The notes: a model not told the origin generated them from the letters alone. A stretch of 64,000 nt of DNA from Micromonospora pattaloongensis (GCF_900107255.1 NZ_FNPH01000011.1:90072-154071), one strand, 5' to 3'. Positions 27,140 through 36,413 are shown, counted from the first letter of the stretch. Numbers and translations: made by a program.

Positions 27140-27589
27140 CTAGCTGGTGATCTGCTGCGGCCGGTCCTCCCACTTCGTCGACAGCGCGATGGCGGTACGG
27201 GTGGAGGCGATGCCGGGGATCCGGTTGAGCTGCAGGATCAGCTGCTCCAGCTGAGCGATCGTCCCCACCCGGGCCATGCAGAGGAACGACTCCACGCCGG
27301 CCATGAAGTAGCAGGACTCGATTCCGGGCATCGCCCGGAGCGCCTCCAGCACGTCGTCGGTGTCCGCTCCGGAGTCCTCGACGAGGCCGATGAACGCGGT
27401 GACGCCCAGGCCCACCGCCTCCGGGTCGACGTCGGCGCGGTAACCACGGATCACTCCGGCGGACTCCAGCTTGCCCACCCGCTCGTGCACGGCGGGGCTG
27501 GAGAGTCCGACCTGGCGGGCGAGTTCGGCGTACGAGAGCCGGGCGTTGCCCTGCAGCAGCTCGACGAGGGTCAGGTCGATGGCGTCCAC
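27140..27589 (-). CDS. Lrp/AsnC-family transcriptional regulator
   Basis: The 149-residue protein has an N-terminal winged helix ([24 protein letters not shown], recognition helix [13 protein letters not shown]) and a C-terminal RAM/AsnC ligand-binding domain ([26 protein letters not shown]). It lies upstream of the Cds1-like gene and probably senses cysteine or another amino acid. The GTG at 27589 is the family-sized start. The 247 bp up to the BldC-like gene likely holds both divergent promoters. Confidence 0.88.
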   Translation of the reverse strand: MDAIDLTLVELLQGNARLSYAELARQVGLSSPAVHERVGKLESAGVIRGYRADVDPEAVGLGVTAFIGLVEDSGADTDDVLEALRAMPGIESCYFMAGVESFLCMARVGTIAQLEQLILQLNRIPGIASTRTAIALSTKWEDRPQQITS

Positions 27590-27836
27590 GGACTGTAGAC
27601 CCTAATCAGGTTCATGTGCGGTCCGGCGGGCGGTGGTCCCGCGGGACGGGTAAAAAGGACTATAGGCTCCCAAATCTTACCGCCTAACTTCTCAGACGGG
27701 GCGTTTTCCCTGTTACCCGGACACGGCACGCCAGAAGTGCTCTAATGACCTTACGTCCCTGCGGAGGCTCCGGCGGAGGGTCCGTGGGGGCTGCGACCAG
27801 GGCGGAGCCTTCCGTCGACGCGAGGAGGGGGACCCC

Positions 27837-28091
27837 GTGGACACTGGAGATCGTCTGCTGACGCCGGGCGAGGTGGCTGCGTTGTTCCGCGTCGACCCCA
27901 AAACCGTGACCCGGTGGGCGGCCGCCGGCCGGATCGGCAGCATCCGCACGCCCGGGGGGCATCGGCGGTTCCGCGAGTCCGAGGTGCGCGCCCTGCTCGA
28001 GGGCGAAGGCGTCCTGGAGGAGGAGGAGACCTCTCCCCAGTCCCAGCCCCGCAACGGCGGTCCGACGGGCCCGGTCCGACCGACCCCGTGA
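27837..28091 (+). CDS. bldC: BldC-like MerR-type DNA-binding protein
   Basis: The 84-residue protein is almost only a winged HTH: LLTPGEVAALFRVDPKTVTRWAAAGRIGSIRTPGGHRRFRESEVRALLEG. BldC binds cooperatively to direct repeats and delays entry into development in Streptomyces. Here the tail is longer and acidic/proline-rich (EEEETSPQSQPRNGG). The GTG at 27837 follows GAGGAGGGGG. A GGACAC/TCTAAT hexamer pair 16 bases apart at 27719-27746 may be its promoter. Confidence 0.88.
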   Translation: MDTGDRLLTPGEVAALFRVDPKTVTRWAAAGRIGSIRTPGGHRRFRESEVRALLEGEGVLEEEETSPQSQPRNGGPTGPVRPTP

Positions 28092-28107
28092 GCTGCGGTC
28101 GGCCCCG

Positions 28108-28737
28108 TCAGCGACGATCGGCGTTCAGCTCGCCGGACCAGCGCCGGAACAGCCGGTGCTCGACACCGAGCGCGTCGAGCACCTTGCCGGCCACAAAGTC
28201 GATCAACTGTTGTGCGGTCGCGGCCGCGCCGGCGCCGTAGAAGCCGGGGCTGGCCGGAAGCACGACCGCCCCGGCGTCGTGCAGCCCGATCAGGTGCTCC
28301 AGGTGGCTGCGGGTGACCGGCGTCTCGCGCGGCACGACCACCACCGGGCGCCGCTCCTTGAGGTTCACCTCCGCGGCCCGCTGCAGCAGATCCTTCGAGA
28401 GCCCGATCGCGATCCCCGCGCACGCCGCGGTGCTCGCCGGCACGACGGCCATCCCCCGCACCGGGTACGAGCCGCTGCTCGGTCCGGCCGCCAGGTCACC
28501 GGGGGCCCAGTGCACGACGTCCGCCCCGGCCAGGTCGCGCCCGAGCCAGCCGGCGAGATCATCCTTCCAGTGCGCGTCCCGGAACGGGGCGCCGGTCTCG
28601 TCCAGGATGGTGAGCCGCGCGGCCCGGGACACCACGAGGTCGACGGGCTCGCCCGCGTCGAGCAGCCCCCGGAGCACCGCCGCCGCGTACGGCGTGCCCG
28701 ATGCGCCCGACACCCCGACCACCCAGGGCCTTCGCAT
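28108..28737 (-). CDS. ubiX: UbiX-type flavin prenyltransferase
   Basis: The 209-residue flavoprotein begins with WVVGVSGASGTPYAAAVLR and has PASTAACAGIAIGLSKDLLQRAA and VPRETPVTRSHLEHL. UbiX enzymes make the prenylated FMN cofactor needed by UbiD decarboxylases. The ubiD-like gene lies 2 kb away in the same orientation, so it likely serves menaquinone synthesis (the role also called MqnM). A terpene synthase gene on the other strand separates it from mqnP. Confidence 0.92.
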   Translation of the reverse strand: MRRPWVVGVSGASGTPYAAAVLRGLLDAGEPVDLVVSRAARLTILDETGAPFRDAHWKDDLAGWLGRDLAGADVVHWAPGDLAAGPSSGSYPVRGMAVVPASTAACAGIAIGLSKDLLQRAAEVNLKERRPVVVVPRETPVTRSHLEHLIGLHDAGAVVLPASPGFYGAGAAATAQQLIDFVAGKVLDALGVEHRLFRRWSGELNADRR

Positions 28738-28920
28738 GCGTCCCGCCTTCCTGTCCGCACCGGCGCCGCCTGCCGCCGGCGTCGATTCCGCGCCGACGGG
28801 GCTCCCCGGCGGCCGACCAATATGGTATGACCTCTGGCGAGGCGGACACCGAACGACGAAGAACCCGACGAGGGCGAAGTCGGACGGCTGCGGCACGGCA
28901 TTGGGTCGCGGAAAGGCGCG

Positions 28921-29904
28921 GTGTTGGGCGTGGACGGGTTCACGGCGGCGCACCGGCTGACCTGCCCCATTCCGCCGCGGATCTCCCCGCACGCCGACGC
29001 GGTGCAGCGGTGGCTGACCGGCTGGGTCCACCGGTGCGGGCTGCCTCCGACGAGCCGCGGCGCTCAACAGGTGGCGCTCGGCGGCTTCGGGCGGTACGCC
29101 GCGCGGCTCTACCCGGAGGCGACGGAGGACGACCTGCGGGTGCTCGCCGCGCTCTTCGCCTGGTTCTTCCTGCTCGACGAGGAGTGCGACGCGACCGGGA
29201 CGCCGGAGCCGGCCCGGCTGCGCGCGCTGCTCGACGCGGCGCTCTCCCTGCTGCGCACCGGGCGCGCCCCGCGGGACGCGCTGCGCGGCCCGCTGCGCCG
29301 GATGCTGCGCGAGGCCTGGCGGACGCCGAGCCGGCGCATGCCCGCGTCCTGGCGGGAGCGGTTCACCGACGCCGTGGCGCACCACTTCGACGGCGTGCTG
29401 GCCGAGGCCGCCAACAAGGCCGTGGGGCGGCGTCCCGGCCTCGCCGAGTACGTCGAACTGCGCCGGGCCACCTCCGCGGCGTACGTCTCCTACACCTGGA
29501 TCGAGTTCGCCACCGGCGTGCCGGTGCCGGACGCCGTCTATCACCACCCGGCCGTACGCGCGGTGAGCGAGGCCGGCAACGACCTGCTCTCCTGGTTCAA
29601 CGACCTGCTCTCGCTGGAGCGCGACACGGCCACCTCCGGCGGCCACAACCTCGTGCTCGCGGTCGCGGCCGAACGCGGGCTGCCGGCCGGCGCGGCGGTC
29701 GCGGACGTGGTGCGCCGCTGGCAGGAGCGGATGCGCCGGTTCGCACAGCTGCGCACCGCCGTGCCGCCGTTCGGCCCGCCACTCGACGCCGCGCTGCGGC
29801 ACTACCTCGACGGGGTGGCGAACTCCGTGCGCGGAACGATCGACTGGTCGCTGGAGACGACGGCGCGGTACCGCGCCCCGGCCGCGGCGGACGGCGGGCG
29901 GTAG
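28921..29904 (+). CDS. Class I terpene synthase
   Basis: The 327-residue protein has an aspartate-rich motif FFLLDEECD (about residue 83), a second metal site NDLLSLERD (about residue 223) and the C-terminal pair TARY. The second site reads NDxxSxxxD, with Asp where most bacterial enzymes have Glu. These enzymes cyclise a prenyl diphosphate using Mg; product and chain length cannot be told. GTG at 28921 or 28930 could be the start. It sits inside the menaquinone gene cluster but on the opposite strand, ending 5 bases from the mqnP stop. Confidence 0.85.
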   Translation: MLGVDGFTAAHRLTCPIPPRISPHADAVQRWLTGWVHRCGLPPTSRGAQQVALGGFGRYAARLYPEATEDDLRVLAALFAWFFLLDEECDATGTPEPARLRALLDAALSLLRTGRAPRDALRGPLRRMLREAWRTPSRRMPASWRERFTDAVAHHFDGVLAEAANKAVGRRPGLAEYVELRRATSAAYVSYTWIEFATGVPVPDAVYHHPAVRAVSEAGNDLLSWFNDLLSLERDTATSGGHNLVLAVAAERGLPAGAAVADVVRRWQERMRRFAQLRTAVPPFGPPLDAALRHYLDGVANSVRGTIDWSLETTARYRAPAAADGGR

Positions 29905-29909
29905 CGGCG

Positions 29910-30890
29910 TCAGGGCCGCAGGCCGACCCGGAGCACGAGGTCGACGAGCGCGAAGAAGAACAGCGCGATCCCCACGAACCCGTTGGCGGTGAAGAACGCC
30001 CGGTTGACCCGGGACAGATCCGTCGGGGTCACCACGATGTGCTGGTAGCCGAAGGCGAGCGCGGTCAGCGCCAGCCCGATCCACCACGGCCAGCCGAAGC
30101 CGACGAGCGCGCCGAACCAGCCGAACAGCCCGAAGGTCACCACGTGCGCCAGGGTCGAGGCGTGCAGCGCGAACCGCAGCCCGTACCGGGCGGGGACGCT
30201 GCGCACGCCGATCTGCCGGTCCACCTCGGCGTCCTGGCACGCGTAGATGAGGTCGAAGCCCCCGATCCACAGCCCGACGGCGGCGCCGAGCAGGAACGCC
30301 GGGCCGGAACCGTCGAGGCTGCCGGTCACGGCGAGCCAGGCGCCGACCGGGCCGACCGCCTGGGCCAGCGCCAGGATCGCGTGCGGCCAGTTCGTGAACC
30401 GCTTGCCGTACGGGTAGACGACCAGCGGCACCACGGCCAGCGGGGAGAGCAGCAGGCAGAGCGGGTTGAGCGCCGCGGCGGCGGCTCCGAAGACGACGAG
30501 CGCGACGGCCGCGCCGGTCCAGGCCGTCCGGACGCTCACCGCCCCGGTCACCAGCTCCCGGCCGGCGGTACGGGGGTTGCGCGCGTCGATCCGCCGGTCG
30601 ATGATCCGGTTCGCCGCCATCGCGAACGTGCGGGCCCCGACCATCGCCACGGTGATGAGCAGCAGGTCGAGCCAGCGCACCCGCCCGCCGTGCAGTGCCA
30701 TCGCGGTCAGCGCGGCGAGGTACGCGAACGGCAACGCGAAGACCGAGTGTTCGATCGCCACGAGCCGCAGGAACGCCTTCGCCCGCGATGGCGCGGTGGT
30801 GGCCCCGACATTCGGGTCAGAAGCGGACGGTTCGACGGCCGCAACTGCAAGGTCGGCGGAGTCGGGGGTGGACGGCTTGGGAGAGGTCAC
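29910..30890 (-). CDS. mqnP: Menaquinone prenyltransferase MqnP (UbiA family)
   Basis: The 326-residue membrane enzyme has about eight transmembrane helices and the two aspartate-rich prenyl-diphosphate sites, NRIIDRRIDARNPRT and DLIYACQDAEVDRQIG. It would attach the polyprenyl tail in the futalosine pathway. The GTG at 30890 overlaps the ubiD-like stop by 4 bases. The first 35 residues (about 30890-30790) are poorly conserved and partly encoded by a half copy of the CGATCTTGCAGTT palindrome. Confidence 0.88.
   Translation of the reverse strand: MTSPKPSTPDSADLAVAAVEPSASDPNVGATTAPSRAKAFLRLVAIEHSVFALPFAYLAALTAMALHGGRVRWLDLLLITVAMVGARTFAMAANRIIDRRIDARNPRTAGRELVTGAVSVRTAWTGAAVALVVFGAAAAALNPLCLLLSPLAVVPLVVYPYGKRFTNWPHAILALAQAVGPVGAWLAVTGSLDGSGPAFLLGAAVGLWIGGFDLIYACQDAEVDRQIGVRSVPARYGLRFALHASTLAHVVTFGLFGWFGALVGFGWPWWIGLALTALAFGYQHIVVTPTDLSRVNRAFFTANGFVGIALFFFALVDLVLRVGLRP
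30837..30859. repeat. Half copy of the CGATCTTGCAGTT palindrome inside mqnP
   Basis: GGCCGCAACTGCAAGGTCG matches the right arm of the element at 4277-4346 (GGCCATAACTGCAAGATCG) at 16 of 19 bases. The left arm is missing. It is translated in the non-conserved mqnP N-terminus. Confidence 0.5.
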
Positions 30891-32347
30891 GGGAGGCCGT
30901 ACTCCTTCCAGCGCTTGTCGACCAGGGCGGTGACCTCCGGCGACATCGTCATCTCCTCCGGCCAGCCACGGGTGTAGCCCTCGGTGGGGAGCTTGCGGGT
31001 GGCGTCGATGCCGGCCTTGCCACCCCAGAACTGCTGGTAGGACGAGTGGTCCAGGTGGTCGACCGGCCCCTCGGTGAGCAGCAGGTCGCGGGCGTAGTCG
31101 ACGTTGCCAAAGGCGCGGAACGCCACCTCGTTGTAGTCGTGCACGTCGCAGTCCTCGTCGACGATCACGATCAGCTTGGTCAGCGACATCAGGTGAGCGC
31201 CCCAGATCGCGTTCATGATCTTCTGGGCGTGCTTCGGGTACCGCTTGCGGATCGACACGATCGCACAGTTGTGAAACACCCCGGCGGCCGGCAGGTCGTA
31301 GTCGACGATGTCCGGGATCAGCATCTTCAGCAGCGGCAGGAAGATCCGCTCGGTCGCCTTGCCGAGGCCGTGGTCCTCCTGCGGCGGCTTCGACGTGATG
31401 ATCGAGTGGTAGACCGGATCGCGCTGCATGGTCATGCACTCGATGTGCAGCACCGGGAACGGCTCGACCGGGGTGTAGAAGCCGGTGTGGTCACCGAACG
31501 GCCCCTCCGGCAACCGCTCCCCCGGCTCCAGATAGCCCTCCAGCACGATCTGCGCGTGCGCCGGCACCTGCAGCGGCACCGTCAGGCAGTCCACCATCTC
31601 CACCCGCTCGCCACGCAGGAAGCCGGCGAACAGGTATTCGTCGATGTCGCTGGGGAGCGGCGCCGAGGCGGCGTAGCTGACCACCGGGTCGCAGCCGATC
31701 GCGATCGCCACCGGCAGCCGCTCGCCGCGCCGCTCCGCCACCGCGTGGTGCGCCGTCGAATCCTTGTGGATCTGCCAGTGCATGCCGAGCGTGTTGTGCG
31801 AGTGCTGCTGGAGCCGGTAGAGCCCCAGGTTCCGCTTGCCGGTCTCCGGGTGCTTCGTGTGGGTCAGCCCGTAGTTGTGGAAGATGCCGCCGTCGCCGGG
31901 CCACACCTGCAGGCCGGGCAGCCGGTTCAGGTCGACGTCGCCGTCCCGGTAGACCACCTCCTGGCAGGGGGCGGTCTTCACCTTCCGCGGCGGCAGCGAC
32001 TTGAGCTGCATCGCCTTGCCGAGCCCCTCGCGGATCCCCGACCAACCGACCGGCAGCTCCGGCTTGATCATGGCGCCGATCCGCTCACCGACCTCGTCGA
32101 GGCGGTCGACACCGAGCGCCATCGCCATCCGCCGCTCGGTGCCGAACAGGTTGATCGCCACCGGCATCTCGCCCCGGGTCGGGCGCTCGAAGAGCAGCGC
32201 CGGCCCGTGCGCGCGGACGGTGCGGGTGACCACCTCGCTGATCTCCAGCGTCGGGTCGACCGGCACGGACACGCGCCGCAGCTCACCCGCGCGCTCCAGC
32301 GCCGCGACGAAGTCCTTGAGATCGGTGTACGGAAACCCACGCGCCAT
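30887..32347 (-). CDS. UbiD-family menaquinone biosynthesis decarboxylase
   Basis: The 486-residue enzyme shows UbiD signatures: INLFGTERRMAMALGV, the prFMN/metal region NYGLTHTKHPETGKRN and HWQIHKDST, the catalytic ExxxR-type region LEGYLEPGERLPEGPFGDHTGFY, and FHNCAIVSIRKRYPKHA. It would decarboxylate a naphthoate or its prenylated form late in the futalosine route (also called MqnL), using cofactor from the UbiX protein. It heads a ubiD-mqnP pair with a 4-base overlap and is followed upstream by the cytochrome c genes. Confidence 0.9.
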   Translation of the reverse strand: MARGFPYTDLKDFVAALERAGELRRVSVPVDPTLEISEVVTRTVRAHGPALLFERPTRGEMPVAINLFGTERRMAMALGVDRLDEVGERIGAMIKPELPVGWSGIREGLGKAMQLKSLPPRKVKTAPCQEVVYRDGDVDLNRLPGLQVWPGDGGIFHNYGLTHTKHPETGKRNLGLYRLQQHSHNTLGMHWQIHKDSTAHHAVAERRGERLPVAIAIGCDPVVSYAASAPLPSDIDEYLFAGFLRGERVEMVDCLTVPLQVPAHAQIVLEGYLEPGERLPEGPFGDHTGFYTPVEPFPVLHIECMTMQRDPVYHSIITSKPPQEDHGLGKATERIFLPLLKMLIPDIVDYDLPAAGVFHNCAIVSIRKRYPKHAQKIMNAIWGAHLMSLTKLIVIVDEDCDVHDYNEVAFRAFGNVDYARDLLLTEGPVDHLDHSSYQQFWGGKAGIDATRKLPTEGYTRGWPEEMTMSPEVTALVDKRWKEYGLP

Positions 32348-32406
32348 GGCTGTCAGTCTGTCTCATCCACCCCGGACAGCGCCGAGCCGGGTCGCCGGGG
32401 CGTGGC

Positions 32407-33378
32407 CTAGACGCCGGCGTAGGAGTGCAGGCCGGAGAAGAACAGGTTGACCCCGATGAGGTTCATCAGCATCGTCAGGAAGCCGAGGATCGCGATCCAG
32501 GTGGCGGTGGAGCGCTTCACGCTCGGGGTGGCGCGGGCGTGCAGGTAGCCGGCGTACACCACCCAGGAGATGAACGCCCAGGTCTCCTTCGGGTCCCAGC
32601 CCCAGTAACGGCCCCACGCCGCCTCGGCCCAGATCGCGCCGGCCGCCACCGCGAACGTCCAGATCGGGAACGCGAACGCGTGCAGCCGGAAGGTGAGCCG
32701 CTCCAGCGCGGCGGCCGCCGGGACGCGACGACCGAGCGTGTACGGGAAGCTGCGCTTGCCGCGGTCGTAGCCGGAGCGGATCAGGTACATCATCGCCGGG
32801 ACGAAGCCGAGCAGGAAGATCCCGGACGAGAACGCCGCGCCCGCGACGTGCACGATGAACCAGGACGACTTGAGCGCCGGCATCAGCGGGCCGACCTCGG
32901 TGTAGAAGACCATCCCGGCGGTGCCGAGCATCAGCACCATCGCGAGCGCGACGAAGAGGCCGAGGTGTCGCAGCTCGGGCCGACGGGTGACCAGCACCAG
33001 CCAGGCCGCCGTGGCGACGAGGGTGATGGTCAGGGCGAACTCGTACATGTTGCCCCAGGTGAACCGCTGCGCCGCGACGCCGCGGGTGACGACCGAGCCG
33101 AGATGGGCCAGGCCGGCGAGCGCGGTGACGATGACGGCGGCGCGCCCGGCGATCGCCCCGGAACGCGCGGGCGGTGCGGGCGGCCCCGGCGGAGCCGGCG
33201 GCAGGTCGGCCTTCATGGGCGCGCCCGCGCCGACCGCGACCAGCTCGCGGGCGGGTCGGGTGGCGGCGCGCGCGACCACGCTGCGGCTGCCGAACGCGTA
33301 CTCGGCGGCGTGGCAGACCATCGCCAGCAGGTACGCCAGGATGGCGACGACCAGGAGCAGGTTGCTGAGCTCGGCCAT
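32407..33378 (-). CDS. ccsB: Cytochrome c synthesis protein CcsB/ResC
   Basis: The 323-residue membrane protein has eight predicted helices, the heme-binding WWD motif WGRYWGWDPKETWAFISW near residue 250 and flanking histidines (HVAGAAF, YLHARAT). With ResB it forms the System II synthase that exports heme and joins it to CxxCH apocytochromes. An insert of proline-rich residues (APPGPPAPPARSG) lies after the first helix. Its ATG overlaps the resB stop by one base. Confidence 0.93.
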   Translation of the reverse strand: MAELSNLLLVVAILAYLLAMVCHAAEYAFGSRSVVARAATRPARELVAVGAGAPMKADLPPAPPGPPAPPARSGAIAGRAAVIVTALAGLAHLGSVVTRGVAAQRFTWGNMYEFALTITLVATAAWLVLVTRRPELRHLGLFVALAMVLMLGTAGMVFYTEVGPLMPALKSSWFIVHVAGAAFSSGIFLLGFVPAMMYLIRSGYDRGKRSFPYTLGRRVPAAAALERLTFRLHAFAFPIWTFAVAAGAIWAEAAWGRYWGWDPKETWAFISWVVYAGYLHARATPSVKRSTATWIAILGFLTMLMNLIGVNLFFSGLHSYAGV

Positions 33379-35027
33379 CAGTCGGTCCCTTCTCGCGGCT
33401 CCGGGCGGTCGCGCTGGCCCCGCCCGTTCGCGGATCTCTCCGCAGCAGGCTCCCCGCCGGTCACCGCCGCCACCAGCGCGGCGAACTCGTCGGCGAAGCC
33501 GGGGTAGTCGGTGCGCGGGAGTCCACCGGCCTCGACCAATCTACTACTAGCCGTCGTAGAGTCACCGGCCGGCGTCACCCGGAACCACACCCGACGCCGC
33601 CGCCCCGCCAGCGACATCATCAGCCCGGTCAGCAGCACCCCGGCGCTGACCAGGACGATCATCTCACCCGGATCGTGCCGTACGGAGAGAACCGCGAACG
33701 GCCGGGTGCCGAGAAACTCCACCTTCGTGTCGTCGCCGAGCGTCCACGTGTCGCCCTTGCGCAACACCTTGGACCGGCCGACCTCTTCGAGCTTGCCGTC
33801 GTCGATCTGCCGCTGGTTCAGCACGTACACCGAGCTCGGGATGCCGGTGCCCAGCCCCAGGTCGCCGCGGTACGCGACGAGCAGCAGCCCCGGATTGCGC
33901 TCGGCGGGGTGCAGCGAGCGCGCCTCGAACGTGTCGGTGGGAGTGGTGGGCAGGTAGAGCCCCTGGAACCCCATCTGCAGCGACGGGTCGCGTTCGCCGG
34001 TCTTCGGGTCGACGTTCGCGTCCGGGAACATCGCCACACCCTGGCTGGTCATCGTCGCGTCGCTCTCCGGGAACGGCACCACGCTGGTTTGCGACCGGCC
34101 GTAGCGGTCGGTGTAGCGGATCACCGGCGCGTAGCCGTGACCCAGCAGGTAGACGTTGGCGCCGTCGAGCCGCAGCGGCGAGTTGACCGAGAACGACTCC
34201 CGGCGCGGCGCGCCGCCGGCCTCGTCGACGTTGACCGTCGCCCGGTAGGAGTCCGGCTGGCCGGAGTCGAGGAACTTCGCCTCGAAGTCCGTCAGCTCCA
34301 GGCAGAACGGCGGCAGGTCGGTCGGGTGCAGCCGCGGTCCGAGGCCGTACTCGTCGTACTGCTGAAGGGTGTTGCAGAACGCGTGGTCGGAGCCGGCGAC
34401 GAGCAGGCGGTTGCCGTGCCAGCCGTACCAGGAGCCCAGCCCGACGCCGACGAGGACGCCGATCAGCGAGAGGTGGAACAGGAGGTTCCCGGTCTCCTTG
34501 AAGTGGCCCTTCTCGGCCGAGACCGTGCCCTCCCGCGCCACGACCCGCCACCGCTGCCTGCGCAGCTCCGCCGCGATCGCCGACAGGTCGCCGTCGTGCC
34601 CGGGCAGCACGGCGTGTTGCGGCAGCCGGTCGAGCCGGCGCGGCGCGTCCGGCGGCGCCGAGCGCAGCGCGCGGAGGTGATCGCGCAGCCGCGGCAGAAT
34701 GCAGCCCACCAGCGACGTGAAGAGCAGCAGGTAGATCGCGGAGAACCAGGGCGACGCGAAGACCTCGAACCCGCCGAGCCGCTCCAGCACCGGGGCCAGC
34801 TTCGGATGCCGGTCGTAGTACGCGTTGACCTGGTCGACGTTGACGCTGCGCTGCGGCAGCACGGAGCCGGGGATCGCCGCGACCGCGAGCAGGAAGAGCA
34901 GGACGAGCGCTGTCCGCATGCTCGTCAGCTGCCGCCAGGCGTTGCGCGGCAGCGCCACGGCCCAATTGGCGCGACGACGCGTCGGCGGCGCGGCCGGCGG
35001 CGCGGTCCGCTCGTCGACCTGCGACAT
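33378..35027 (-). CDS. resB: Cytochrome c biogenesis protein ResB
   Basis: The 549-residue protein has three N-terminal membrane helices (TALVLLFLLAVAAIPGSVLPQ, SAIYLLLFTSLVGCILPRL, HLSLIGVLVGVGLGSWYG), a large outer domain with SPLRLDGANVYLLGHGYAP, and a final helix (MIVLVSAGVLLTGLMMSL). This layout is typical of ResB/Ccs1. The ATG at 35027 shares a base with the ccdA stop, so the frame upstream of it is not coding for ResB. The C-terminal 70 residues are polar and not conserved. Confidence 0.93.
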   Translation of the reverse strand: MSQVDERTAPPAAPPTRRRANWAVALPRNAWRQLTSMRTALVLLFLLAVAAIPGSVLPQRSVNVDQVNAYYDRHPKLAPVLERLGGFEVFASPWFSAIYLLLFTSLVGCILPRLRDHLRALRSAPPDAPRRLDRLPQHAVLPGHDGDLSAIAAELRRQRWRVVAREGTVSAEKGHFKETGNLLFHLSLIGVLVGVGLGSWYGWHGNRLLVAGSDHAFCNTLQQYDEYGLGPRLHPTDLPPFCLELTDFEAKFLDSGQPDSYRATVNVDEAGGAPRRESFSVNSPLRLDGANVYLLGHGYAPVIRYTDRYGRSQTSVVPFPESDATMTSQGVAMFPDANVDPKTGERDPSLQMGFQGLYLPTTPTDTFEARSLHPAERNPGLLLVAYRGDLGLGTGIPSSVYVLNQRQIDDGKLEEVGRSKVLRKGDTWTLGDDTKVEFLGTRPFAVLSVRHDPGEMIVLVSAGVLLTGLMMSLAGRRRRVWFRVTPAGDSTTASSRLVEAGGLPRTDYPGFADEFAALVAAVTGGEPAAERSANGRGQRDRPEPREGTD

Positions 35028-35836
35028 CAGATACCCACCTCGCCGGGCCCGACCGTCGTCTGCAGCCAGATGATGAAGTTGCCCCAGCCGCCGGTGAGCA
35101 GCGCCAGCCCGACCAGGATGAGCAGCGCGCCGCCGGCCCGGGTGACCCACCGGCTGTTCCGGCGGATCGCCTGGAAGAGGCCGAGCAGCCGCTGGAAGCC
35201 GAGCCCGAAGATCACGAAGGGCAGCCCGAGCCCCAGGCAGTACGCCACGGCGAGCACCACCGCGCGGTCCACGCGTCCCGTGGTCGCCGCCATCCCCAGC
35301 ACCGCGCCGAGCGTCGGCCCGACGCAGGGCACCCAGGAGAGCGCGAAGACCGCTCCGAATACCGGGGCGCCGAGCAGGCCGGCGGCGGGGAGCCGGTGGA
35401 TCCGGAACTCGCGCTGCATGCCCGGGATCAGCCCGAGGAAGGCCAGCCCGAGCACGATGACCAGGAGACCGATGATGATCTCGAGCAGCCGGCGATGGGT
35501 GAACAGCGCCCGCCCCAGCGTCGTCGCGACAACAGCGGTGATCGTGAACACGACGGTGAAGCCGCCGATGAACAGCAGCGTCCCGGCGAGCACCCGACCC
35601 TTGACCGCCCGCCCGCTGCGCTGCGCCACCGCGACCGCGCCGGCCGCCGGTGCGGTCCGGCCCGTCGGGGAGGCGTCCAGGTCGCTGCCGGCCAGGCCGG
35701 TCACGTAGGAGAGGTAGCCGGGGACCAGCGGCAGCACGCACGGGGACAGGAAACTGACCAGGCCGGCGAGCGCGGCGGCCCCGATCGCCAACAGCAGCGG
35801 ACCGCTGTTGGCGATGTTCTCGAAGGTCTCCCCCAT
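35027..35836 (-). CDS. ccdA: Thiol-disulfide transporter CcdA
   Basis: The 269-residue membrane protein has about six helices and the paired cysteines in FLSPCVLPLVPGYLSYV and SWVPCVGPTLGAVLG. CcdA carries reducing equivalents across the membrane to keep apocytochrome c thiols and ResA reduced. A polar insert of about 35 residues follows helix 1. It lies between tlpA and resB with one-base overlaps, in the order tlpA-ccdA-resB-ccsB. Confidence 0.94.
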   Translation of the reverse strand: MGETFENIANSGPLLLAIGAAALAGLVSFLSPCVLPLVPGYLSYVTGLAGSDLDASPTGRTAPAAGAVAVAQRSGRAVKGRVLAGTLLFIGGFTVVFTITAVVATTLGRALFTHRRLLEIIIGLLVIVLGLAFLGLIPGMQREFRIHRLPAAGLLGAPVFGAVFALSWVPCVGPTLGAVLGMAATTGRVDRAVVLAVAYCLGLGLPFVIFGLGFQRLLGLFQAIRRNSRWVTRAGGALLILVGLALLTGGWGNFIIWLQTTVGPGEVGI

Positions 35837-36408
35837 CAGCGGGACCCGTCGGGGGCCGGCCCTTCGGCGGCCACCCGCTCGACGATCGGCCGCAGCACGT
35901 CCTGCGTCACGCCCCGGCGGATCACGACCGCGATCCGGCCGTCGCGGTCGAGCACGATCGTGGCCGGTACGGAGTTCGGCGGCACCTGGAAGTCGAGCGC
36001 GACGCGGCTGCCCGGATCGAACAGGCTCGGGTACGTGACCCGCCCCTGTTCGAACGCCTTCGCCTTGTCCCGGCCGTCGTTGACGTTCACGCCGAGGAAG
36101 CGCACGCCCTTGTCCCTCGTCGCCTGATAGGTGGACTCGAGATCATCCGCCTCGGCCACGCACGGCGCGCACCACGATCCCCAGAAGTTGACCACGACGA
36201 CGTTGCCGCGCTCCTGCGCGATGTCGTACCGCGCCCCGTCGAGCAGCTCGCCCGCGACCTTCGGTGCCGGCGCGCGCGTGCCCGGCGCGCACTCCAGCAC
36301 GCCGTCCCGGGTCTCGCAGTCGTCCTCGAAGGTTCCGCCGCCGGAGCAGCCGGTGACCGCGACGGCCGTGACGAGCGCGAGCAGGGCGGAGAGCCAGGCG
36401 CGCCGCAT
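35836..36408 (-). CDS. Lipoprotein thioredoxin of the TlpA/ResA type
   Basis: The 190-residue protein has a lipobox (AVAVTGC, cysteine at residue 21) and a thioredoxin fold with active site NFWGSWCAPCVAEAD and the cis-proline in NSVPATIV. It would reduce cytochrome c apoprotein disulfides, receiving electrons from CcdA, whose gene it overlaps by one base. ATG at 36408 is selected; the mutase-family gene stops 5 bases upstream. Confidence 0.92.
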   Translation of the reverse strand: MRRAWLSALLALVTAVAVTGCSGGGTFEDDCETRDGVLECAPGTRAPAPKVAGELLDGARYDIAQERGNVVVVNFWGSWCAPCVAEADDLESTYQATRDKGVRFLGVNVNDGRDKAKAFEQGRVTYPSLFDPGSRVALDFQVPPNSVPATIVLDRDGRIAVVIRRGVTQDVLRPIVERVAAEGPAPDGSR

Positions 36409-36413
36409 CCGGA

